Origin: Clostridia bacterium
GTDB taxonomy: Bacteria > Bacillota > Clostridia > Oscillospirales > Acutalibacteraceae
DNA length: 64,000 nt
Reading direction: 5' to 3'
NCBI GenBank assembly: GCA_017399535.1
Contig: JAFQBX010000005.1
Span: forward strand, 62,001 to 126,000
Numbering within the stretch: position 1 is the stretch's first letter; every line of letters starts with the position of its first letter. Position numbers and translations under genes: made by a program. Of this stretch, positions 25,796 to 34,124 are shown piece after piece. Under the pieces are notes generated by a model, which did not search any database, was not told the origin of the DNA, and saw only the letters and a program-made list of their open reading frames with translations.

Positions 25796-26605
25796 TTATT
25801 GCTTTCCGAGCTCGATTGAGCGGTTGTAAGCGGCCTTTACCGCCTTTATTGCGGCGGAACGGAAATCAGCATTTTCGAGTGCGCTTACTCCTGCGATGGT
25901 GGTGCCTGCAGGGCTACAAACCGAGTCCTTTAGGTCGGCAGGGTGACGTCCCGTTTCCTGCATAAGCTTTGCCGAGCCGAAAACCGTTTGAGCGGCAAGG
26001 GAAAGTGCCTGCGCTCTCGGCAAGCCGCACGAAACGGCACCGTCGGCAAGTGCTTCGATAAACATAAATACGAATGCGGGACCGCTTCCCGAAAGGGCGC
26101 AACCGGCATCAAAAAGCCCCTCGTCAAGCAACTCAAAGCGACCTGCACACTTCATCAGCGAAACGAACTCCGCCCTTTCCTCATCGGTGACGAGGTCGTT
26201 CGCGGTGTAAAGAATCATTCCTTCGCCAACTGCCGCGGCTACATTCGGCATAATGCGGATTATCGGGCAATCCTCGCCGAGCATATTCGTAATCTTCGAC
26301 ATGCTGACACCTGCCGCCATCGAAACGAGGACAAATCGGTCCTTGCGCGCTTTAAGCACCGTGGCAATTTCGTCGATTACAAGCTTCATTATCTGCGGCT
26401 TTACACCGAGAAAGATGTATTTGCATTTTTCGGCAACGGCCTTTACCTCGCCGCTGTCACAGCCGAGCTTATTCGCAAGTTCAGCCGCCTTTTCGCTATT
26501 CGCATCGGCCAAAAGTGCCGAAAACTTATCATTACCTTTTTGTGCGGCAACGGCAAGCGCACCGCCCATATTTCCGGTTCCGATAAAACCAAAGGTATAG
26601 TTCAT
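25796..26605 (-). CDS. proC: Pyrroline-5-carboxylate reductase
   Basis: 269 residues. The N-terminal Rossmann motif GFIGTGNMGGALA at 5-17 binds NAD(P)H. The helical dimer domain carries the ProC signature near 215-240 (DLKDSVCSPAGTTIAGVSALE). It performs the last step of proline synthesis, reducing pyrroline-5-carboxylate to proline in the cytoplasm. It begins 12 bases after proA and is third in the proB-proA-proC operon. An isolated 12-bp palindrome ATAACGCGTTAT lies beyond its end at 25734-25745. Confidence 0.96.
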   Translation of the reverse strand: MNYTFGFIGTGNMGGALAVAAQKGNDKFSALLADANSEKAAELANKLGCDSGEVKAVAEKCKYIFLGVKPQIMKLVIDEIATVLKARKDRFVLVSMAAGVSMSKITNMLGEDCPIIRIMPNVAAAVGEGMILYTANDLVTDEERAEFVSLMKCAGRFELLDEGLFDAGCALSGSGPAFVFMFIEALADGAVSCGLPRAQALSLAAQTVFGSAKLMQETGRHPADLKDSVCSPAGTTIAGVSALENADFRSAAIKAVKAAYNRSIELGKQ

Positions 26606-26617
26606 AATTTATTTCTC

Positions 26618-27877
26618 CTATCTGATCTGTCCGTTGCCACGAACGATATACTTATAGGTTGTAAGCTCGTCGAGTCCCATTGGTCCTCTTGCGTGCAATT
26701 TTTGAGTAGAAATTCCCATCTCGCAACCGAGACCGAATTCGCCGCCGTCGGTAAAGCGTGTAGAGGCGTTAACATACACCGCCGCGCTGTCAACCGCCGC
26801 CGTAAAATAATTGGCGGCATCGCTATTTTCGGTGATAATCGATTCGCTATGTCCTGTCGAATGGGCTGAGATGTGGGCAACTGCTTCCTTTACCCCGTCT
26901 ACCACCTTTACGGCGAGGATATAATCGAGGAATTCGGTATCAAAATCGGCGTCGGTGGCAGCAGCTCCCTTGATAATTTTACCCGATTCGGCACAAAGTC
27001 GAAGCTCAACGGGTGAAAGCCCCTTTTCAGAACGGGCAATGCAAAGTCGATCGTACAATTTCGGTAAAAATTCGGTCGCTACGTTTCTGTCAACAAGACA
27101 GGTTTCGCAGGCGTTACAAACCGACGGACGACTCGTTTTTGCATTCTCGATAATATTAACCGCCTTTTCCAAATCGGCGTCCTTATCAACATATATGGTG
27201 CAAATTCCCGTTCCCGTTTCGATGCAGGGAACCTTTGCATTTTCGGTGCAGGCGGTGATGAGCCCCTTTCCTCCGCGAGGAATGAGCAGGTCAACGAATC
27301 CAACCGCCGTCATAAGCTCGTTTGCACTTGCGCGAGTTGTGTCCTCGACGATGCTGATAAGCTCCTTAGGCAGACCTTCCTTTTCGAGCCCTTTGCGGAG
27401 AGCCGACACAACGGCAAAGGAAGTTCTGAACGCTTCCTTTCCGCCGCGTAAAACGCAAACGTTTCCACTCTTGAACGCCAAAACGGCGGCATCGGAGGTA
27501 ACATTCGGGCGACTTTCGTAAATTATTGCGACAACGCCCATCGGTACTGCCGTTTTTTCGATAAGCAAACCGTCGAATCGGGTATGGGATGCGAGCACGC
27601 GACCAACCGGATCGGGCAAGGATGCTACCTGCTTCATTCCGTCGGCCATTCCCTTTATTCTGTCCTCGCTGAGTGCCAATCGGTCAATCATAACATCGGA
27701 TACCGTACCCCTTGCCGCTTCGATATCGAGTCGGTTTGCGGCGAGAATTTCGTCGGTTGCTTCGACGAGGCAATCGGCCATTGTCATTATTGCGCTATTC
27801 TTTTTTTCGGTTGTGAGGGTGGCAATATAGGGTTTTACCTCCCTGGCATTTTTCAGTATTTCTGCGGTGGTAATCAT
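26618..27877 (-). CDS. proA: Gamma-glutamyl phosphate reductase
   Basis: 419 residues, standard length. Aldehyde-dehydrogenase fold; the catalytic cysteine lies in SVCNACETCLVD near residue 255, and the proA signature ASTRFTDGGEFGLGCEMGIS is near 375. It reduces gamma-glutamyl phosphate to glutamate semialdehyde with NADPH. Its ATG overlaps the proB stop by four bases (ATGA), so translation of the two is coupled, consistent with the channelled proB-proA enzyme pair. Confidence 0.97.
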   Translation of the reverse strand: MITTAEILKNAREVKPYIATLTTEKKNSAIMTMADCLVEATDEILAANRLDIEAARGTVSDVMIDRLALSEDRIKGMADGMKQVASLPDPVGRVLASHTRFDGLLIEKTAVPMGVVAIIYESRPNVTSDAAVLAFKSGNVCVLRGGKEAFRTSFAVVSALRKGLEKEGLPKELISIVEDTTRASANELMTAVGFVDLLIPRGGKGLITACTENAKVPCIETGTGICTIYVDKDADLEKAVNIIENAKTSRPSVCNACETCLVDRNVATEFLPKLYDRLCIARSEKGLSPVELRLCAESGKIIKGAAATDADFDTEFLDYILAVKVVDGVKEAVAHISAHSTGHSESIITENSDAANYFTAAVDSAAVYVNASTRFTDGGEFGLGCEMGISTQKLHARGPMGLDELTTYKYIVRGNGQIR

Positions 27878-28650
27878 TCGCCCTTCACCTTGCCCTTAAA
27901 TATTGTTCCAACGGCCTTTCCTGCCGCGATGTCATAGAGAATTTCGGGATTGCTTCCGTTTGCGATAATGGTGGAAATGCCTTCTTCGCCTGCAATGGTC
28001 GCGGCATTAAGCTTTGTTCTCATTCCGCCGGTTGCAAGCTTTGTTCCCCTGCCCTTTGCGAGAGCGTAAATTTCGGGAGTAATTTCTTCGACCACGCTGA
28101 TAAGCTCGGCATTCGGGTCGGTATGCGGGTCGGCGGTATAAAGCCCGTCGATGTCGGAAAGAATCACAAGCAAATCGGCCGATACGCTTGTCGCAACAAC
28201 TGCGCCGAGGGTATCGTTATCACCGATAACAATTTCTTCGGTCGAAACGGTATCGTTTTCGTTAATAATCGGAAGTGCGCCAAACTCTAACAAACGGGAA
28301 ACTGTATTTCTGAAATTGGTATGATTAACCTCGTTTTCGATATCGAAACGGGTGATGAGAAGCTGGGCAATCGTATGATTGTATTCGGCAAATTGCTTGT
28401 CATAAATATACATCAGCTCACACTGACCGACGGCTGCTGCCGCCTGCTTGGTGGGAATGTCGGTCGGCTTTTCGTTGAGCGAAAGCTTACCAACGCCCAT
28501 TCCGATTGCGCCCGACGAAACGAGAATAACCTCGTATCCCTCGTTCTTTAAATCGCTGATAACTCGGCAAAGCTTTTCCACCCTGCGAAGATTGATATGA
28601 CCATTTTGATGAGTTAAGGTAGAGGTACCTACCTTTATTACAATTCGCAT
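27874..28650 (-). CDS. proB: Glutamate 5-kinase (short form)
   Basis: 258 residues from ATG 28650, preceded by GAGGG at a good distance; an upstream in-frame extension lacks support. The amino-acid kinase fold shows IVIKVGTSTLT at the start, SSGAIGMG near 47, the NENDTVS substrate loop near 134 and GDNDTLGA near 150. It phosphorylates glutamate, the committed and feedback-regulated step of proline synthesis. It ends right after the kinase domain and lacks the C-terminal PUA domain of E. coli ProB (367 residues), as in many Clostridia. Confidence 0.96.
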   Translation of the reverse strand: MRIVIKVGTSTLTHQNGHINLRRVEKLCRVISDLKNEGYEVILVSSGAIGMGVGKLSLNEKPTDIPTKQAAAAVGQCELMYIYDKQFAEYNHTIAQLLITRFDIENEVNHTNFRNTVSRLLEFGALPIINENDTVSTEEIVIGDNDTLGAVVATSVSADLLVILSDIDGLYTADPHTDPNAELISVVEEITPEIYALAKGRGTKLATGGMRTKLNAATIAGEEGISTIIANGSNPEILYDIAAGKAVGTIFKGKVKGE

Positions 28651-28683
28651 AATAATCCCTCTTAATATATCTATATTTACTTG

Positions 28684-28712
28684 ATTATACAAAACTGTTA
28701 TGATTTTTGCAA
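28684..28712 (-). promoter_or_regulatory. Promoter of proBAC
   Basis: On the minus strand, TTGCAA (28712-28707), a 17-base spacer and TATAAT (28689-28684), 34 bases upstream of the proB ATG. Confidence 0.75.
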
Positions 28713-28794
28713 TATTAAGTGCAATTTTTTCTTGCAGTAATCGAAAAATGGGTTATAATGTATTTATCAAATTTAAGCGAAAGAAGTATAAAAA

Positions 28795-29598
28795 ATGGTT
28801 GACGGCTTTTACGTTATTGACTCACATTGTCATATATATCCCGAAAAAATTGCTTCCCGTGCCGTTGCCGGAACCGACAATTTTTATGGCACCGTTTCGT
28901 TCGGAAACGGCATAACCGACCAGCTACGCGAGCTGAAAGACATCAGCGGAACCGACCTTTACATAGTGCAGTCGGTCGCAACTACCGCAAAGCAGGTCGG
29001 CAGCATCAACGAATTTATCGCAAACGAGGTGGATAAGGGTAACGGACTCTTTGTCGGGCTGGGTACACTTTACCCCGACAGCGATAATGTTAAAGAGGAT
29101 GTACGGCATCTCGTTTCGCTCGGGCTAAAAGGAGTCAAGCTTCACCCAGATATTCAGAATTTCAAAATCGACGATTACCGCTGTCTCAAAATCTACGAGC
29201 TTTGCGAACAGGAAGGTTTGCCGATTCTTATGCACACGGGCGACAACAGATATGATAACTCCAACCCCAACCGACTCGTCCCTGTACTTAACATTTTCAC
29301 GGGACTGACCATTATCGGAGCGCATCTCGGCGGCTATTCAATTTGGGACGAAGCGAGCGAAAAATTGGCAGGACTTGATAATTTATACGTCGATTGCTCC
29401 TCATCCTTCCCCTTTATCGATAAGCAAACGGCCCTCAATATTATCCGCAAATACGGCGCAGACAAGGTGCTTTACGGCACCGATTACCCCATGTGGTCGC
29501 CGATTGAGGAGATAAAAACCTTTATGTCGCTCGGACTCACCGACGACGAAAAGCGAAAAATCCTCAGCGAAAATGCAAAAAAGCTATTTTTAAAATAA
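28795..29598 (+). CDS. Amidohydrolase family 2 protein
   Basis: 267 residues with a TIM-barrel metal hydrolase pattern: IDSHCHIYP at 8-16 (H11, H13), GVKLHPD near 117, MHTGDN near 145, GAHLGG near 180 and the terminal LYGTDYPMW near 229, whose Asp is the usual metal-linked base. The set fits amidohydrolase_2 (PF04909), which hydrolyses or decarboxylates small cyclic substrates in the cytoplasm. Substrate unknown. The gene stands alone, divergent from proBAC. Its 3' flank holds a 278-bp inverted-repeat element that splits what seems to have been its terminator. Confidence 0.85.
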   Translation: MVDGFYVIDSHCHIYPEKIASRAVAGTDNFYGTVSFGNGITDQLRELKDISGTDLYIVQSVATTAKQVGSINEFIANEVDKGNGLFVGLGTLYPDSDNVKEDVRHLVSLGLKGVKLHPDIQNFKIDDYRCLKIYELCEQEGLPILMHTGDNRYDNSNPNRLVPVLNIFTGLTIIGAHLGGYSIWDEASEKLAGLDNLYVDCSSSFPFIDKQTALNIIRKYGADKVLYGTDYPMWSPIEEIKTFMSLGLTDDEKRKILSENAKKLFLK

Positions 29599-29611
29599 AA
29601 GTACAAAATCC

Positions 29612-29917
29612 GACCGAAAATATTAGGAGCGCTCACATAGGGAGAAATTGGTTTTTTGCATAAATTCGACACAACTCTTAGCAACAAATCCTTGTAATAC
29701 ACAAAGTATTACTGCGGCTTAGTTGTTTCGAGACCGAGACGAATTTATTGCTACAAAACTGCAAAGCACCTAAAACAGATGGATTTTTGATAGTATAAAA
29801 GGCACAACACCGCAGTAACGCTGTCGCGTACTGCGGTGTTGTAACGTATTAGACTGCAAAAAGACGCTGTTTTAGGCGAATTATCCCTATGTGAACGCTC
29901 CTTTGGCCGGATTTTTT
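29612..29917. terminator. Split bidirectional terminator flanking the inverted-repeat element
   Basis: AAAATCCGACC at 29614-29624 region and GGCCGGATTTTTTT at 29905-29918 would form one shared terminator for the convergent genes if the element between them were absent. One mismatch remains in the stem. Confidence 0.45.
29625..29902. repeat. 278-bp inverted-repeat element with nested helices (MITE-like or structured RNA)
   Basis: Ends are 19-bp inverted repeats AGGAGCGCTCACATAGGGA and TCCCTATGTGAACGCTCCT (29625-29643, 29884-29902) with one mismatch. Inside are two arms. Arm 1: GCATAAATTCG (29658-29668) with CGAATTTATTGC (29740-29751), enclosing hairpin GTAATAC/GTATTAC (29694-29712). Arm 2: CCTAAAACAG (29769-29778) with CTGTTTTAGG (29867-29876), enclosing a perfect 14-bp hairpin, ACAACACCGCAGTA/TACTGCGGTGTTGT (29804-29842). 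No ORF, no clear target duplication and no second copy were seen in the window. It is either a miniature mobile element or a structured RNA. Confidence 0.7.
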
Positions 29918-29924
29918 TATTCGG

Positions 29925-30836
29925 CTATTCTTTTTCGATAAGCTCGAGCATTTCGTCAATCTTTTTTCTATCGGCGAGACCGAGTGAAAGTGCGGTTGCG
30001 CTTCCTGTCGCAGTGCCGAGCTTCAAGGCGTAGGAAAAATCACCCGTTTTGATATACCCTGCGATAAATCCCGCTACCATCGAATCCCCTGCGCCGACCG
30101 TATTAACCGCGTGACCGCCATACGAGCGCATAAAATGGGTTTCGCCATTTTCATCAAGCAACACGCTACCATTTTCGCCCATCGAAACAAGCACGTTTCT
30201 CGCCCCTTTTTGCTGTAAAACACGGGCGCATTGGGTCGCCTTTTCGACCGAATCAATCGAATAGCCGAAAATATCGGCAAGCTCGTCGTTATTCGGCTTT
30301 ATGAGAAAGGGTCGGCAACCAAGCGCATTCATCAGAAAATCTCCAACCGCATCAACGACAAAGCGAACGTTTCTGCCCTTCAGTTTGGTGAGAATGTCCT
30401 CGTACACCGTCTTTGGCAGGCCGGCAGGTACGCTTCCCGAAACGACGAGAATGTCGCCGTCCTTTATCCCCTCAATTTTTTCATAAAGAGCGCCCAAATC
30501 ATCGGCTGAAATTTCGGGTCCTGCTGTATTTATATCGGTTTCCGAGTCGGCTCGCACCTTTACATTTACGCGGGAAAATCCGCTTTTGAGCATAATAAAA
30601 TCGGTTTCGATTCCGCTATCGTTGAGACGGGCTTCGATTTCCTTTCCGGTGAAGCCGGCAATAAAGCCCAGAGCAACCGATTTTACCGAAAGCTCGTTTA
30701 AAACGATAGAAACGTTTACTCCCTTTCCGCCGCAAAAGAAACTACCGTTATCGGTGCGGTGTTCCTTTCCTACTCGGAAATCATCTGTTTTTATTACATA
30801 ATCGAGTGCCGGATTAAAGGTTAGCGTGTAAATCAT
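29925..30836 (-). CDS. 1-phosphofructokinase family (PfkB) hexose kinase
   Basis: 303 residues, PfkB/ribokinase fold. N-terminal TLTFNPALDYVI and GGKGVNVSIVL near 36-46 match the FruK/LacC group. The ATP-site signature GAGDSMVAGF near 247-256 contains the catalytic Asp. Such enzymes phosphorylate fructose-1-phosphate or tagatose-6-phosphate. FruK is the more likely call, but no fructose PTS gene lies next to it to confirm this, so no symbol is given. A divergent AraC-type regulator is encoded about 400 bases upstream and might control it; that link is only positional. Confidence 0.85.
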   Translation of the reverse strand: MIYTLTFNPALDYVIKTDDFRVGKEHRTDNGSFFCGGKGVNVSIVLNELSVKSVALGFIAGFTGKEIEARLNDSGIETDFIMLKSGFSRVNVKVRADSETDINTAGPEISADDLGALYEKIEGIKDGDILVVSGSVPAGLPKTVYEDILTKLKGRNVRFVVDAVGDFLMNALGCRPFLIKPNNDELADIFGYSIDSVEKATQCARVLQQKGARNVLVSMGENGSVLLDENGETHFMRSYGGHAVNTVGAGDSMVAGFIAGYIKTGDFSYALKLGTATGSATALSLGLADRKKIDEMLELIEKE

Positions 30837-31242
30837 TTTTTATCTCCAAATAAAGATGTTCGAAATACAATTTAATCTGAAATTATTATATCCAAAAACT
30901 ACCCCATTTTCAAGTAAAAGGATGGCGAATTGCTTTGGATTTATGTTTTTTGTTATATAAATTTGACATGGTGAGTTAATAACACCTATTAAAATAAATG
31001 CACATTCTATATAAATATAAGCAAAAAATTTATATTTTTAAAAAATCCTCCCTCTTGAAATCGGATGACAAACCCCTTAATTTGCATTTTTTTGTAATAT
31101 TTTTGTTATTTATTACAATATTCAAGCAAATTTTTTATACAATGCACCAAATTATTAGAAATTCGCTATTTTGGGCTTTAAAATATCGCTTTATTGTATT
31201 ATAATGTACTTGTCGATAAATTCAAAAAAGTAGGTGATAGTT
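30837..31242. promoter_or_regulatory. Divergent regulatory region between the kinase and araC-type genes
   Basis: 406 bases, strongly AT-rich, no ORF supported. A TTGACA at 30965-30970 lacks a well-spaced -10. A TATAAT at 31200-31205 lies 37 bases before the regulator start but has no clear -35, as expected for an activator-dependent promoter. Confidence 0.4.
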
Positions 31243-32133
31243 ATGATATCAGCATACAATGAACTTGCTGTAAGCAAATCCGAAGAATATCCTTTTGCGG
31301 CATTCTGGCAATGGCTCACAGAGGATAACCCCATCGGTTGCGCCCTCCACTTTCACAATCAAATTGAATTCATTTACGTTGTTACAGGCGTAATGGATAT
31401 GTGCATTAACAATCAAAAGTTCACCATCGGACCTAACACCTTTGTTATGATTCACCCGAACGAAGCCCACAGCATTAGTCACAATTCGGGAATTTGTTAT
31501 TACTTTGCGGTGCGCTTTGAGCCCTCGGTGCTTTACACGTCAAAGCAATCGGTTGAGGAACTCAAATGTCTCATTCCTTTCTGCATTTCACCGGGAAACA
31601 GACAGCGTATTTTCCGTCACACCGAGCTTAACGAGCTTATGCCTCACGGCGACCTTCGTTCATACGTCGAAAGCTTGGTTAACGAATGGGAAAAGAGACC
31701 CCTTGGCTTTATGTTCCAGATGAGAAATCGCATTACCGCTATATTTGTAGCTATTATTCGCGCTTGGGACAAGCAATCGCCCGACAATACGGATAACATT
31801 TCGTCCGACCTGACATTTGCCATCAACTATGCACAGAATTATATCCTCAGCCATTGCAACGACGTTAACGAAGCCGAGCTGGCAAAGGAATGTAATATCA
31901 GTTACAGCTATTTCTCCCGCTCGTTTAAGAAGTTGATGGGAATGAGCTTCAACCAATACGTAAATCACGTTCGCATCAACGAAGCTCAGCGACTGCTCAT
32001 TTCAAGCAATACCAGCGTCACCGACGTTGCGCTTAGCTTGGGCTTCTCGTCATCGAGCCACTTTATACATACCTTTAAATCAATTAAGGGAATCACACCC
32101 AATCAGTTTAAACAGCAATATCATAATAAATAA
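31243..32133 (+). CDS. AraC family transcriptional regulator
   Basis: 296 residues. The first 150 form a cupin-type sensor (LHFHNQIEFIYVVTG, VMIHPNEAH), typical of AraC regulators that sense sugars. The last 100 residues contain two helix-turn-helix motifs: ELAKECNISYSYFSRSFKK and SVTDVALSLGFSSSSHFIHT, followed by GITPNQFKQQ. The start at 31243 (ATG) was preferred over GTG 31234 because AGTAGG lies eight bases before it. The ligand and targets are unknown; sugar uptake or the divergent kinase are reasonable guesses. It ends in a strong terminator. Confidence 0.92.
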   Translation: MISAYNELAVSKSEEYPFAAFWQWLTEDNPIGCALHFHNQIEFIYVVTGVMDMCINNQKFTIGPNTFVMIHPNEAHSISHNSGICYYFAVRFEPSVLYTSKQSVEELKCLIPFCISPGNRQRIFRHTELNELMPHGDLRSYVESLVNEWEKRPLGFMFQMRNRITAIFVAIIRAWDKQSPDNTDNISSDLTFAINYAQNYILSHCNDVNEAELAKECNISYSYFSRSFKKLMGMSFNQYVNHVRINEAQRLLISSNTSVTDVALSLGFSSSSHFIHTFKSIKGITPNQFKQQYHNK

Positions 32134-32140
32134 AAATGAA

Positions 32141-32180
32141 AACGGCGGACAAGGAATTTGCTCCTTGTCCGCCGTTTTTT
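32141..32180 (+). terminator. Terminator of the AraC-type gene
   Basis: A perfect 14-bp stem ACGGCGGACAAGGA/TCCTTGTCCGCCGT followed by T5. Confidence 0.95.
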
Positions 32181-32218
32181 AGTCGAAAACTTATTGTATT
32201 ACCCCCACAATTCCCCAG

Positions 32219-32340
32219 TCATTTTTTTGCAAAAATGACAGCCCCCTTTACACAAGGGGGCCTTTGGTTTTGTTCAAAATATCTGTTGATGAGTCCCTCA
32301 AACGCCTTGTCGTGTCGGGCTTCGTCGCGAAAACGCTCGA
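32219..32340 (-). pseudogene. Rubrerythrin 3'-end remnant
   Basis: On the minus strand, codons read ERFRDEARHDKAFEGLINRYF, nearly the same as the last 20 residues of the intact rubrerythrin ([19 protein letters not shown]) ending at 33013. The frame continues for about 18 unrelated residues over a small terminator-like hairpin (CCCCCTT/AAGGGGG) to a TGA at 32219. Nothing upstream resembles the rest of rubrerythrin. This is the tail of a lost duplicate. Confidence 0.8.
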
Positions 32341-32480
32341 TTTTCCCAGTATTTAAGCCACTTTTTGAAAATTACACACCTTGACGCACACTAAAAACAG
32401 TCGTTTGCTAGAAAATTTTCGATATGAGGAAAAATAAAGTCTATCATCCCTTATATATCTGCTCATCGAACTTGAATTTA

Positions 32481-32846
32481 TTACATATTTTTGTCATTTG
32501 ACCGCTGTCTTACTATATAAATAATACTTAAAACCATACAAGGTATAAAAGATAAAAACCCTACAATCTCTGAAATGAGTACAAATAAATATCTGCCGTA
32601 GGATACCTCAGTCCATATTCCGTGTGATGACAAATAATAGTGCCCTGATTGATATAATTCATAATCATTAGATGCATTATGCAAAGCACTACCACCGAAT
32701 ATAAATCCTATAAAAAGGCCATAGAAAAAAAGAAGACAAAATATGCAAGATAGCAATCCTATTACATCTTTTTGCTTAACCAACTTAATAATTCCTCGAA
32801 TGAACGAAAGCCAAACGACAGCAAAAATAAAATAACCAAAAATCAC
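32481..32846 (-). CDS. Hypothetical small membrane protein
   Basis: 121 residues with three to four hydrophobic segments (about 2-20, 28-52 and 84-110) and a polar loop with several Tyr and Ser at 55-82. It starts with GTG at 32846, preceded by AAAGG at seven bases. No family recognised. It lies between the rubrerythrin remnant and the intact perR-rubrerythrin operon in AT-rich DNA, so it may have arrived with the same rearrangement. Confidence 0.55.
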   Translation of the reverse strand: MIFGYFIFAVVWLSFIRGIIKLVKQKDVIGLLSCIFCLLFFYGLFIGFIFGGSALHNASNDYELYQSGHYYLSSHGIWTEVSYGRYLFVLISEIVGFLSFIPCMVLSIIYIVRQRSNDKNM

Positions 32847-32950
32847 AACTTGCCTTTCACTTCCTTTTGTACATTTACTATTAGATTATATCACATATTT
32901 CTCATAAAGTAAATATATTAAAGATGGTCTTAAAAGTTTTCGTCATATAA

Positions 32951-32984
32951 GTAAAGGACACCCACCAAAGCGGTGGATGTCCTG
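32951..32984 (-). terminator. Terminator of the perR-rubrerythrin operon
   Basis: AGGACATCCACC pairs with GGTGGGTGTCCT (minus strand) around GCTTT, followed by TTTACTT. The T tract is imperfect. Confidence 0.7.
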
Positions 32985-33012
32985 AAAACACTTATTTTAT
33001 GCAGTTTTTTGC

Positions 33013-33555
33013 TTATTTGAAGTATCTGTTAAGGAGTCCCTCGAACGCCTTGCCGTGTCTTGCCTCGTCGCGTGCCATTTCGTGAACTGTGTCGTGAATT
33101 GCGTCGAGTCCGAGCTCCTTTGCGAGCTTGGCAAGCTCGGTCTTTCCTGCTGTTGCGCCGTTTTCTGCGTCAACGCGGAGTTCAAGATTTTTCTTTGTCG
33201 AGTCGGTTACGACCTCGCCGAGCATTTCGGCAAACTTCGATGCGTGTTCCGCTTCCTCATAAGCTGCCTTTTCCCAATAAAGTCCGATTTCGGGATAGCC
33301 CTCGCGGTGAGCCACACGTGCCATTGCAAGATACATTCCAACCTCGCAGCATTCACCCTCGAAATTGGCTCTGAGCCCCTCAATGATTCTTTCGTCAACG
33401 CCCTTTGCCACGCCTACAACGTGCTCAGCAGCCCAAACCTTTTCGGCAGCCATTTCGCTGAACTTTGAACCGGGAACCTTGCACTGAGGGCAAAATTCGG
33501 GTGCGCTATCTCCTTCGTGAACATATCCGCATACAGGACAAACAAACTTTTTCAT
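33013..33555 (-). CDS. Reverse rubrerythrin
   Basis: 180 residues from ATG 33555, chosen because GGAGG lies nine bases upstream. An N-terminal rubredoxin domain ([10 protein letters not shown] and CPQCKVPG, four cysteines binding iron) precedes the ferritin-like di-iron domain, with [28 protein letters not shown] and the C-terminal DEARHGKAF providing Glu/His ligands. In classical rubrerythrin the rubredoxin part comes last, so this is the 'reverse' form known from Clostridium as an NADH-dependent peroxide and oxygen reductase. It follows perR by 35 bases, so peroxide control is expected. A remnant of a second copy lies at 32219-32340. Confidence 0.94.
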   Translation of the reverse strand: MKKFVCPVCGYVHEGDSAPEFCPQCKVPGSKFSEMAAEKVWAAEHVVGVAKGVDERIIEGLRANFEGECCEVGMYLAMARVAHREGYPEIGLYWEKAAYEEAEHASKFAEMLGEVVTDSTKKNLELRVDAENGATAGKTELAKLAKELGLDAIHDTVHEMARDEARHGKAFEGLLNRYFK

Positions 33556-33590
33556 AATCAATTTCCTCCAAATAATTTAAATTTTATTTT

Positions 33591-33974
33591 TTAATTTTTC
33601 ACTTTGCTTCGGCAGGAGTCACATTCTCCATAAAACATTAAGCTGTAATATTCGGCTTCACAGCCCGTTTCGTTCGCTATTTCGCACAGATTGGGTAGCT
33701 CAATAAAAACGTCGCTTACTCCCCCACAGGTCATGCAACAAAGATGACTATGCTGGCTGATGTCGGCGTCGAAATGAACTGCGCCTGACTTTGTCGTCAG
33801 CATCAGGGCATCGCCGCTCTGGTGCATTTCGGCTAAATTGCGATAAACGGTAGCCAAGCTGATGTTAGGAAATTCGGCTCGAACCATATCATATACGGCT
33901 GTTGCCGTCGGATGACTTTTCACCGAACAAAGCGCATTGCGTACAGCATCGCGCTGTTTTGAATGTCGCTTCAT
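33591..33974 (-). CDS. perR: Fur-family peroxide regulator, PerR type
   Basis: 127 residues from ATG 33974 with AAGGAGG upstream; a longer in-frame start precedes the ribosome binding site. A winged helix is followed by a dimer domain with two CxxC pairs (C80/C83 and C118/C121) for structural zinc, and H67, D69, H75 and H77 for the regulatory metal. D88, five residues after C83, aligns with the Asp that sets PerR apart from Fur. Its promoter overlaps a perfect GATAAT-A-ATTATC box, so self-repression is likely. It is cotranscribed with rubrerythrin, a classic PerR target in Clostridia. Confidence 0.88.
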   Translation of the reverse strand: MKRHSKQRDAVRNALCSVKSHPTATAVYDMVRAEFPNISLATVYRNLAEMHQSGDALMLTTKSGAVHFDADISQHSHLCCMTCGGVSDVFIELPNLCEIANETGCEAEYYSLMFYGECDSCRSKVKN

Positions 33975-33989
33975 GACCTCCTCCTTATC

Positions 33990-34002
33990 GATAATAATTA
34001 TC
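33990..34002. promoter_or_regulatory. Fur/PerR-type operator
   Basis: GATAATAATTATC is a perfect 6-1-6 palindrome placed at the predicted perR transcription start, 16 bases before the ATG. It matches the half-site of Fur/PerR boxes. Confidence 0.7.
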
Positions 34003-34011
34003 GTTATCATT

Positions 34012-34040
34012 ATAATACAGCACGCGTTTCATTTTGTCAA
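34012..34040 (-). promoter_or_regulatory. Promoter of perR-rubrerythrin
   Basis: On the minus strand, TTGACA (34040-34035), a 17-base spacer and TATTAT (34017-34012). Confidence 0.75.
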
Positions 34041-34124
34041 GCGTTTTTTGTAAAAAAATTTTTATTGAGATTTTTTCTTAAAAATGGTATTATACATACA
34101 TTATATTAAAGGAGATTTTTCGAT

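Noticed and set aside
25943..26869. 308-codon plus-strand ORF
   Set aside because: Antisense across proC and the start of the proA end region; both real genes have clear motifs.
29625..29902. Insertion sequence
   Set aside because: No transposase frame of any size is present inside; it is kept as a non-autonomous or RNA element instead.
32212..32237. Palindrome around TGTCATTTTTGC
   Set aside because: An AT-rich near-palindrome next to the rubrerythrin remnant; no repeat copy, probably chance or remnant terminator DNA.
32136..32384. 82-codon plus-strand ORF
   Set aside because: Covers a terminator and the rubrerythrin remnant on the other strand; not a real gene.
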